From Prostheceraeus crozeri (lineage: Eukaryota; Platyhelminthes; Polycladida; Euryleptidae): DNA of 64,000 nt. The position numbers and the translations under genes are program-made. The notes under the pieces were generated by a model. It saw only the letters and a program-made list of their open reading frames with translations. It was not told where the DNA came from and ran no database searches. The stretch spans positions 100,233-164,232 of the forward strand of contig CAJQUW010007430.1 in the NCBI GenBank assembly GCA_907163375.1, in the 5' to 3' direction. Of this stretch, positions 27,147 to 39,100 are shown piece after piece (position 1 is the stretch's first letter; every line of letters begins with the position of its first letter).

Positions 27147-30100
27147 TCATTCTCAAGTAAGTTCAAGAAAGCTGAAATTTCAAGGAAGGCTAAAGTATAA
27201 CGAAACTCGAAATTTAATAAGGTTTACATCAATTCAGATCTAGAGCGAAGAAGAAAAACTGATTATAATAGAATTAAGTGACAGGCATAAGAATGGTAAG
27301 TATGTGGTCAGATACAGTGGAAATATTAGAAAGTGATCAGATCAATCGAGTTTTCGAATGTGATTTTATCGTAGGATCCTTTTTGTCCTAGTATCTATTT
27401 GATGAATGGTCGTTCAATTTTCCCTAAGTTGGATGGATTTTTTAGTGCCATTTCTTTGCTTCCCATCACCCATCACCGAAACGTGGTTGCATGCTAATAT
27501 TGAAGATAGTCTATTGAAGCTCGATCGTTATCAGCTGCACAGATGCGATCGTGGTCGCAAAGGAGAGCCGCATGTGTATGGATAAATTCCATTTCTCTTC
27601 AACGAGACTGAATCCTATCCTGAATTTACCCAATTCAATTGAAGTGGTGGGGTAAGATAGAGTGATAGCGACATTGAAAATATCGATGTAGATGAGCAGA
27701 ATGCAAGCAGAATTTTATCTGTGGTTGACATTGGGTAGTTCTTCGACCGAAGCAAATAATGAGTAATATTGAAGAAGGTCTAAATGTAATTCTTAAAATG
27801 CTGTTAACATTACTTCCAATGACCAAGCCGAAGGCGAAGCGTTCGTGAATTGATTTTATGTTTCATTTACTTGAATACAGATTTGTAGAGGAATTTTTGC
27901 ACTCGCTCTCTTTTTCTATTCCCATTCGGTTTTAAGGGATACTAGGCATATGCCTGCATATTCAGTAGTTGTACATCTACAGCAAGTTGGTCGAAGTCAG
28001 ATAGCATTAAGGTAGATAGCCCAATACCCCTTGCGCTTGACCGATGCAACCGTAATGTGGTGAGTGGATTAGATATATCATGTTATTTTAAATGCCCAGC
28101 CATGTTTCCACGGTGAAAAGTTGTAGGCCTACTTTGCGCTGGTGGCACACGTTTCTGGCACGTGGCATTCGCAGTCTCCATTGCGGTGTATTGGAGGATC
28201 TTCTAGTGCTCCAATGGGAGACCCCAAATCAATTTCCTTCAAGGTTTTTTATCTTTTTTGTTGACAAAGAGGCAAGCGGTGGGTGATCTCAAACCAAATC
28301 CTCAAGAAGTATTTCGCTCAAGCGGCAAACACTTCATTTTGTCGATGCGGAAACTGCAGGAAGCAGACATGCGGCTATAGAGTGTAGGTGTCGTCACAAA
28401 GAAATTCTTTGAATATTTTTGATCTCTATTATTATCCAATTCTAATGAATGAATTAGGCTAGAAACCGAAGCAACCAAAATAGCTTCCATAACTCGAATA
28501 ACAGGAAGGTAATATTGTGATAATAAAATTGCAATTATGAGTTATTTATTTATACAGTCATACATAAGAGGTCGGACACATGTAAATGCATCATGCCTTT
28601 TCCATAGACATTCAACTTTCATCCATATGATATAGTTTTTCGATCCTAGACAAGTCAGTTGCAACTTTAATAAATTTGTAATGAAAATTGTAAATGTTTC
28701 ATGAAACGCTGTGTAATGCCCATTGGTGCCATATGTCACCATCCTCAAAATGGAACAAAAAATGAAAATAGGTGGATTATCTTTCATAGGAATGTTCAAT
28801 TAATGTCTTAGAGTAGTAATGAAATTATGAAACAGATGAAATAATAATTGATGCATAGTTTACTAGGGCGAGCATTGCTGGGTTAAGGAAAATAAGTCTT
28901 TAGGTTAAATGCCTAAAACTTTGTTAATGACGTCAATGTCGTAAACCGAAATTCACCAACTGGAGTTTATGCTAACTTATTTTATACGAAGAGAGACTTG
29001 TCTTCTCCCTATCATAGTTGCTACTTGAGCTTTGTTTCCGCATCGTTGATTGAAGAATTCAAAATTCGATTGTCATTAATCGAATCTCAGAAATCTTAAA
29101 AGAAGCTCATGACATCGCTAGTTTAAAAATTATTGAAATCTTAGCAAATTTTTATTCTGATTTCAATTCATGAAGAGTAAGCAACAAAGCGTTGAGAAAC
29201 AGTCAATAACAAACTAAAAATAGTTGAAAAACAGCTTCATTCTCCTCTTCTTGACCCACTTTATACTAAGCCTGCTAAGTTTATCCTCCTATTTTTGCAT
29301 GCTTCCCTGCTGCGAGGCCTGCAGGCTTTTAGGCGTAGTTTATCATCAATGGGTGTGTCCAATGTAAGTCCAGATTTCTTGTGTTATTATAGTTGTATCT
29401 CAAAGATTTAACGTCATCAAACGTCTGAAACCCTTTCTATGCAAGCAAAATTTGATTCTTGTTTATCATTGTTTGATTGCACAATTCATTCTATGCATGT
29501 CGTGTCGCTGGTTTTCGGTGGTTTGTCTATTTCTATGTTGCATGAACTAGAAAAATTCCAACTTAAGACTCACAGACCAATTTGTGGCATTGATTTCCAG
29601 TGTTCTGTTTCCGTCTCATTGTGCTAAACCGGAAAAGGTTGCCTGCAAATTGTTCAGCGCTGCGGAAATCCACTTTAACCATCTTTTACATCTTTTACAC
29701 CGCGTGCAAGATAGACTGCCTAATACTCAAGTTTTGAGAATGCCAGCATGTGCCACACTTCAGTCTTTCTTTCCATGGACATCAACCTTGAATATACATA
29801 CTTTCGTTCACAGACCCTTCTCATAGAGCATTTTGTACATATGTATTTTATGATTTCCATTGTAAGAAATATAAACACTTGCTTACTTACTTACAATGCC
29901 TCATTCGGTAACATGCATGCAATCATTATGACAGTGTCTATATATCCGTCATACGAAGTTGTGATGGACCATGGTGACGGTCAACAAAGATCATGTTATT
30001 CTGGAAGCTACAAATATATTGGAGTCTTATAAAATAAAATATATTTTCAGTTGCTGCAAAATTTATGACATCCTATGCATGTACGTACTGACAAGCAAGT

Positions 30101-33100
30101 GCATGTACATGTACTCATGTTACCAACGTTTCGAGTGTTCATTCATTTTCTAGGAAATCTGGGATATAGTTATCCAAACTGTAATATTTATGGTAACCAA
30201 AACCATTCCTATGTTCGGCCCAAGTACTTTCGTGATGCGTCTCATTGCCTTTTCAATAGAATTATGTGCAATGTCAATATGAGACACATCGCAAATAGTC
30301 AGTCTCAGTCGTAAGACATTCAGTACACCAGAACTTGACACAGGGACAAAGTTAAAAACGGAGGCTATCACTATCTGTTGCTAAAATCAGACAAGCAAAT
30401 GGATAAATTGGAGAGATAAAGGATATAGGAAAATCATAACATCAAAGCAAAGAAGACCAATAATCACTTAAACTGAAGTTCAGTCGGTTGACAGAATTAC
30501 GCTTTTTCCCAAAGTGATCCAAATGATACTTTCTTTTAAGTAGATGAATCGAGATTCAGAAGCTCGTGTTCTACATCTGAATCTCTCTACTTTCGCTTGT
30601 TGCTTGTCATAACTTGTCATTTTTATTACTATCAATCGTAAATCAGAAATGGTGACTTTGTACATTATATAAACATGCATCAGTTTGATTATTTCATCTT
30701 GAAGTCCCCGGCAACGAGTGACTTCGGGAATGTGTCTTTCATTAAAACCCTACAACAACGATTATGGAACCCAAAGGAAGTTGCAGGTATCAAATATAAA
30801 AATAACAAAACAGATGATAAGTGACGAAAAATGATTAATTTCTACGAGAATCATCACTCTGATAGGCACTCTTAGAAGATAGATTGATGCTTCTGAGATA
30901 ATAGTAGTAAGTAAAACTCCACTTCTGGATAGCGCAAGATGGCCGCCGTCGCTGACGTCCCCCCCCCTCTGGAACGGCAGACTGTCGTGGTCGGCCGCCG
31001 TGGTGCTTTCAGTCTGACGCCCCCCCTCTGGAACGGCAGAGTGTCGTGGTCGGCCGCCGTGGTGCTTTGAGTCTGACGTCCCCCCCCCCTCTGGAACGAC
31101 AGAGTGTCGTGGTGTGCCGGCCAAGTAAGTCAGCCAGGTTCGCTGACGTCCCCCCCTCTGGAACGACAGAGTGTCGTGGTGTGTCGGCCAAGTGAGTCCG
31201 CCAGGTTCGCTGACGTCCCCCCCTCTGGTCGCCCGTCGTATAGCGCGCGGTGATGTGCTGTCCAGGTTGGCGTGGTGTGCCGGCCAGGTTGGGAGGGTGG
31301 ACTGTTGTAGCTCACCTGAAAAAATCCTAAGTGTCGGAGTGGCTTTGTATGGGTAAAATTTTGAAAATTTTCCAAAGTGTGTCATTTCGACCTGGGACCT
31401 TCACCAAAACATTTTTCATCAAATTTCACTGACCCTCCCCCCTCGGGAGAGCTAGCTTCGATCTTGGCTTCTAGTGGACGGATTTTGTCGTGCAATAGCT
31501 CGTTTGAAAGCTAAGAGTGAGACAAATTCAGTGAAAGAAACGCCTTGTTCATATCTGTCTTCGTTTAGATGTGAGACGCCATTTAAGATTTTGGGAGATT
31601 ACAGAACGACAGAGTTAGAATTTCCCAAGAAACAGCTCCAGCGGGCGAACGAAGGCTCGGATTGGTAAACGGAGGCCAGATTTGGAATCAGCTTGATGTT
31701 ATTGTCCAATGAGGATCATCATCCAATGAGAATCAAGCATTTCTATATAAATAGCGAGCCTTCCACAGTGAGAATCATTCCATCGTTGAATCACACGAGT
31801 GACGGACGCACATTTCCTCTCTCTAGTTCCCTATTCTATTATCCAACTAAAATGGTAAGTCGCTACTTTCCTCCCTCTCCTCCCTTGAACGTAAACTTAA
31901 TACAATCTTTTTCATTTTCAGGCATCTACTCCATCTGCTGCACTAGTAGGACAAAATGGCGGTCAAACGTTACAAGGTTCGCTACGATCAGATCATCTAC
32001 AACTGAGGCCAGTGGAAGAAACAACCAAGGTACATAATCCTACACCGCTACAGCGTAAATTTAAACAAGTCTTGCGTTATGACGATCATGGCGTAGTACT
32101 CCAAACGGGAATGCTCCCTTCCACGGATGTCAAGATAATGCACAATCAGTATGGGGACTACATACTGAACCCCGTGAGTCCGTACATTCGCCAACTTGAT
32201 ATTATTGAGGAGTACGTGACATTAAATATGGACATTCCTACTCCTCTTGCTCAAGAGTGGAAGGCGAGAGATGACAAGGATACTCCCTATAGAAAGATTT
32301 CGGATGGTAATCAAATTTGCCTACCGGTATCACATTGGTGCACTTACTATAAGAAGGAGGGAGATCATTCAACACCCATCACATGCGACGAGCTGGGAGA
32401 AGGTACTTGGGATATCCTTTTCAAAGTGAATGGGCTATATTATGGTCGGCATAAGGATAATAAAATAGTCTCTCTCCATGCATATGGAATCCATCCTATA
32501 TATTCCAAAACCACCCAACGTGGACGACATAATTGATCAAATCCTTAACAGCAGTGGTACGAAGCGCAAGTCGGAGAAGAATGCTGCATCAAAACGCAAA
32601 TCAAAGAAGGAGAATTACTAGTCCTTTCCTAACTCTACCCTATGACAATTCGCTTATGTGCTTTGAGTGTCGTAGACGTGGTCTTATTAGATACATTTTA
32701 CTTCTTCGTTGCCATCATATCATTTGTGTATTTTGTCGTGAAAAGCATCGATGTAATTCTTCATTTTGTAATATGTTATAGAACGTTTCCTTAGATGTGT
32801 AAATTTCCGTTTTAGGCTTCTATCATCATTTTTATGGATTGTGAGGGTGAACCTGTACAGGAGCTCAGTGCTGTTGCTATGAACAATTGGACATATCAGA
32901 TTGTCAGTGTCTATCATCAACATGCCAACTGCAATCCCAATGTTGATCAATGGGCGAGAAAACACATTCATGGACTTAATCTGAAATATTTGCAAGACTA
33001 TGGCTTTTCTTGTGAGAGTGCTCTTCTTATTGACTTTAAACGATGGTTAGCTGCTTTCAATGTTATACGCATCTTTTGTAATAATCCTGGTAAGGAGAGG

Positions 33101-36100
33101 AAAGTATTTCCCAATCTAATCATTGATGATATTTTGCTCCCACCTTGGGATAGTAGAGTGAATCAACATTATCATGAAGTCACGAAACGTTTTAAGGATT
33201 TGTCTGTTCCTATTTTGTCTGTTCGTTGTAGTAGCTACGTTCATAACCAATGCTTCTTTCCTCCTTACCTCAACACTGCCAAAGTCCTGTATGGTTATCA
33301 TTGCTCGCTGTATGATAGTTACCAGCTGTATCTATATTATCTCTTTCAAACCATTGATTTATAATGCATGCTTGTTACTATTATTCAATAAATGTTACTA
33401 TGAGAAGAGTTGTTTTCATGCAACGGATGGGTTAGATAAAGGGCGATCATGTCTTTCTCAAACGACTGCGGAACATTACATTTTCATAGGCAAAGTTTAA
33501 AAGGAGCTGTTCAAGATTATGTGATAAATTTTCATAAAGATGAGACCGACATCGAAGCAGTGGTCGATGATGCTAGCACTCTATTTCTAGAGTTAATGAA
33601 TACATTCTCTGATAGCATTGTCATGGCGCGATTAGTTGCGAAAATTAAGTTTAGTCATTTTGGAAAGGAAGAGGTGGAAAGTCGCTCTTTCCATTTTGCT
33701 TCTTATTCAATGGAAGTGGTAGATCACCCCGAAGAATTTTTTAAAAGACATATGATAAAAATTGCTGAACATCTTAACGCATTTAACCATCATGGTAGCA
33801 GTCTAGTGATTGAAGCGATTTCAGATATTCACATTCAACTTTCCATAAAGAAAAATTGAAAATGCAGTGGTACTTGATTGTAGCACAACTGGTTTTCGAG
33901 CTATGTCTGCTCACTCTCGAAGTATATTCCTTCTGCACATGCGTCTATTATTTAGAAAAGGCTAGCAAATTCATATCTTCAAAAGGACTTGCTATAGACA
34001 TCAGTAACGGTGAAACTATGTGTTGTGATGTATGTAAGCGAAAGGATGGAAATGAAAAGCGCATCTTCAAGAGATGTAAGCACGCTTTTTGTCAACGCTG
34101 TTTCATACGTAATTGCATTCAACTTTGCAAATGTAACCACTGTGATATTGCTCATTTCGAGTGTCACTTATGTCGCAATAGTTAGTACCTATGCAAATGT
34201 GGTAAAGATAGGTTTTAGCGAAGACTAACACGGAAAATGGCGAAACGTAAAAGTCAAAAGTCTTCAAAGTTTTCTTCAGCCATTCAAGCTCTCCGACGAA
34301 TGAAAGCAAATCAGCGATACAATGCTATACGACATGCCAACGATAAATTCATTCGTGAAATTATTTCTCATGTCAGAAAGTTGAGGACGAAGAAAATTAA
34401 CGCCAAAACAACGAAAGTTACTTAAGCGATATGCCACAAAATTGCGTTTCATCTCCAATCCTAAAGTCACCCTTCAAAGAAAGAGGAAAACTCTAACACA
34501 AAAGGGCGGTTTCCTTTCAGCAATACTTCCAATGATAGCTCCTGCCGTGGGCAACCTATTGGGTAATATCTTTGGCTCTAAGCGTTAATTATGCAAATGT
34601 TGAATCTCAAAGTAATAAAATGGATTTCAGACTTCAATGTGATAAAGTTCTGACTGTATCAGGTCCATCTCATGCAGGTAAAACTGTTTTCACGCTGAAT
34701 TTATTGGATAAAAGAAGGGAGTTGTTTAAGGAACCTATCAATCGAGTGATTTGGTGTTATGGTATTTATCAACCGTCGCTGTTTCAGGAATTGCAAAGTC
34801 GCAACTTTATTCGACATGAAGGAATTATTGCAGTGGATAAACTTCAGTCTAATGATGTTGTTGTATTGGATGATTTATTAAAAGAAAGTAAGAATTCAAA
34901 AGATGTTACAGATATGCTCACTCGTGCAGCACATCATAAAAGGTATTTTATCATCTATATCACAAAAAATTTGTTTCCTGATGGAAAAGAAGCTCGTACA
35001 CGAAACCTGAATACACACTATTATGCTATTTTCAAGAATCCGCGAGATAAAAGTCAATTTGAAATTTTAGCACAAGTTGCACCCAGAGGATCAAAAGCCT
35101 TAATTGAAATTTTTCAAGCAAAGCAGCTACTGAAAAACCATACGGTTACTTATTCATTGACTTTACGCAAGAGTGTCCGGAAGAATTTAGATTTCGAAGT
35201 GATATTTTGAAAACTCCCATGATTATCTACAAACTATGAGTTCTTATTCTTGCATGATTGTTATTCCTCAGGATGAATATGTACAATTGACTGCCATGCA
35301 GCAAGTAAAGCAACCTCTTGCAAATCAAATGTATAGGAAAGAAATAGATTATCAGCAAAATGTTCACATCAAAGATCCACATCGTGCTGTATTATTACAA
35401 TCGGAAACTGTTGAGCAATTGAAAAACTTGAAGAATAAGATGCGTGACTCTGTATCGACTGCTACACCTTTAGCATCTCGCGCACATGCCATATCTCTTT
35501 TCAACAGTATTGAACCCCATCTCAATGTAAATGATAGAGGAGAAATCATTACAGATGAAAATAAAGTGATTGATGCTTCACGTTATGAAGACTTGATTCA
35601 GTATGCGACACGTAGAAAGCGCCGTCAGGGCTATGTTCCACCTGGTTGGTCATACTTTCTTAAACTATTGAAAAAGCATAATGTGCCAAAATTTGCTTTG
35701 AATAATGAGACATTGAAAGAACTTGATTCAACAGTGGCTACTGCTCCAATGCTTCAGACGATGAAAATGCCAACAAATTGGTTTAAGACGTCACCTGCTA
35801 CATCCCCTCCCACACTCACTAAGCAAACAAGAGGAAGAACTCGACGTAGATCTACATCGCCACTAAAACTAGTAAAAGGAAAACGTAAAACAGCTCCTCC
35901 CAGGAAATGCATGTTCTCAGACTATTAATATGAAGCAGATGTGTTGCTTGCCATGTAATGAGCCGCCAGAGGTGAACGTCGTTGTCACTTGCAGTTGCTG
36001 CGCCAGCTCTCACAATGAAACCCCTAAGCAATGTGAACACGATCGCAAAACCGCTAAAGCTAAATGCTGCAGTTGTTGTAAATGTAGAAAGGCAAGAAAA

Positions 36101-39100
36101 CAAAAAGATGAGAAGGAGAAAAAAGAGTCAGTGGTCATCGACTGAACGTTTGAAGTCAATCTATTATGATGTAAAACATCCGGCAGGATTTGCATCTATC
36201 AAGGAATTATCAAAAGCGAGTGTTCTTCCACAATCACAAGTGAAACGATGGTTAAAGGGTCAGGCTACCTATACACTCCACAAACAAGTGAAAAAGAAGT
36301 ACCGCACCCGCCATTATATTGTTCATGACATCGATGAACAGTGGCAAGCAGATTTGTGTGATGTTGCCTCCATTTCAAAACATAACTCGGGCAATAATTT
36401 TATTTTAACCGTCATTGATATTTTCTCGCGTTATGCGTGGGCTCAACCTTTAAAAACTAAAGAAGGGAAAGGAGTAGCAAAAGCATTCCAAACAATTTTT
36501 CGAGAAGGTCGCATTCCAAAAAGAATACAGAGTGATCAAGGAAAAGAGTTTGAAAATCAGCATGTGAGAAGATTATTTGAGAGGCATGACATTGAGTTGT
36601 TTAGTGTAAAGAGTGCTTATAAAGCTGCACTCGTTGAACGTTTTAATCGCACATTAAAAAATCGCTTGTGGCGACATTGTTTTTACTCTGTAATACCAGC
36701 ATGCGACTCAAGCTGACACTGAATAAGCCTGAATTTCCGCTGAATGCATTTGCTAAAGTTGACAATTTTAGAATTCATGTGGAAGATATTGCACTTTACA
36801 TTCGTCGAGTAGTACCGAATCCAAGTGTCATTAGAGGACATGCTGAAGGTCTTAACCGCCAAAATGCCATTTACCCCGTTAATTATCTCCTTCGAGTTGA
36901 TGGTAAACAAGTGGTAACATTGACTTATATTAAATCATCTAATCATATTGCAATAAGTAAATTAAATGATGATGATCTAGTATTAGTTTGTTCAAAAGAT
37001 TTTCATCAGTTCTTACGACATCATTCTGCAGCTGTTCATGGAAAATTTGATATGCAACATTTACCATGTGAAAGGTCAAATCAATTTGATACAGAATGGA
37101 CCGTATCTTTATACAGAAAGTGTGTAGAGCCTTTCAGTGGTATCTTACATGAAACAAGAGTGTTGATGCCTCGCATTATTACTTCGGTTAAATTGGTTGT
37201 AGATTATTTAAATGAAGTGATTAATGAGCAACATATTTTATTTTCTGAAAAAGAAGGTGTTTTGTCTCTCACTATAAGTGGAAAAGGTATTGAACTAATT
37301 ATGGATAAAACTCTAATGGACATTTTGGGTTTTGATCAAAATATCTTTAAAAGTGGTACTGTAACCAAAGCTAGCGCAGACATGTCGCTATCGCGTCGTA
37401 TTAACTATTTTCAGATATATTCCAATATTGGTGATGTACGTGTGGGAGATGTTGAAGCTCCATTGCTAGCAATGATACCATACCAGCCAAAAAGCTGCAG
37501 TATTTTATCTGAGCATACTTTCAAGAAAGTGCATTATACAAAGCTGAAATCAAACTACATCCCACAAATTGATATTGCCATTTATGACGATGCTGGTGCG
37601 TTGATTCCTTTTCATAAAGATGCTGTGACAAGTATCACACTCCATTTCCGAATGAAGAGATAATGCAAAAGTATGCTAATATATTTTCCAATGTGAATAA
37701 TATGGAAAGTGAAAATAAGGACTCGTTTCTAATCTACTTGCCCAGTAATGCTTCTATGAATAAATTTCCCAAAAATAAACCATCAGACTATCGAGTAGAA
37801 TTAAATCGTCCACTACATTTAGAAGGTGAATGGGAGGTTGGCGTTTCTAGTATTTGCTATGATAGCAATATTCAGAATGCGAATGATTTGGAAGAAATGA
37901 TATTGACTCCTCGCACCCATGATGGAATAACGATGAATAATGCATTCCAGTTCCCATACAATTTAACATCAGATGGAAAGTGGAACTATGAATGGATTCA
38001 CATAAAATCAGATTCTTATGGTCCATTTGGGAATGAGAAAATTATTAAGGCATTCCATAGTGGTAATACTTCCATCATGAAGAATAAGGATCAGAAAGTT
38101 TATGAGTTTACTATCTATCATTGGAGTGGGAGACAGTTCCTTCGCTTTCATTCTTTTACTAAAGGTCTTACACTGAGGTTGGATAATGAATTCTATCCAC
38201 ATCTTGGTTTTGGTCATGGACTACATCTAACGTCAATTGCTACTGCAAATGTTAAAAAAGTTTATTCAAATCGAATCAACAAATTTCATTATAGATTTAA
38301 AATATTTGATGAAGATGTTGTAGAATGCGAAGAACGCATCATTTTGAAAAAGCTTGGTGTTCAACCTTTATCACTTATTGAGTTAGTAAAACGTTGGGAT
38401 GAGACTGTGGGTAAGAAGTATGGAGAGAAAATTATGGCGGACAAAAATAAGTTGGTTATTCAGAAATATAATGACAAACTTACTTTTTATTTCTCTCCAA
38501 CCTTGCGCCATTTTGTAAGACATCCAACCCCTATTATTGGAAGCGGTCTGATGTATGCTTCTCATGAATATCACACTAAAGCTGATTCAGTTAATGATGA
38601 ATGGTGGGTGGACATCTATGGTGATCGCATCAAGAAAATTTACCAGTCTTATGAAGAATCTAAAGTTGCTATCAATATATATTGCCGCGTCTATATCATA
38701 CAGTTGAAAGCTTCATTCATGTAGTAAATCCTTATATACAACAGAAGTTGAAGCATGTGATGAAAAATAAATATGATGTAAAGACACACCACATTTCGTT
38801 TTCAATTGAAAATCAACGCGTTCTGAAACTGGGCGATGACATTCAATGTCAATTGAGTAAAAATTTGAAAAAACTCTTTGGTTTTTCAATGCTACAAACT
38901 GTGTTTACTGCTGCGCATACGATTGGTATAGAAACACCAATGACACTTGATAAACATGAACAGCACCTTTACATTCAAAGTGATTTGATTCTACCTATTT
39001 CTGTTGGTGAGAAAAAAGAATACATTTTACGCGATTTCATTCATGATAAAGACGCTTCATATGGAATAGTCGAGATGTTTGAATCTTATAGGACCGATGT

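Noticed and set aside
30762-31385. 207-codon minus-strand ORF and overlapping frames in the left TIR (also 47720-48511 in the right TIR)
   Set aside because: They run through the GC-rich minisatellite whose unit is open in several frames, have repetitive content and mirror each other because the TIRs are inverted copies. No start context or domain.
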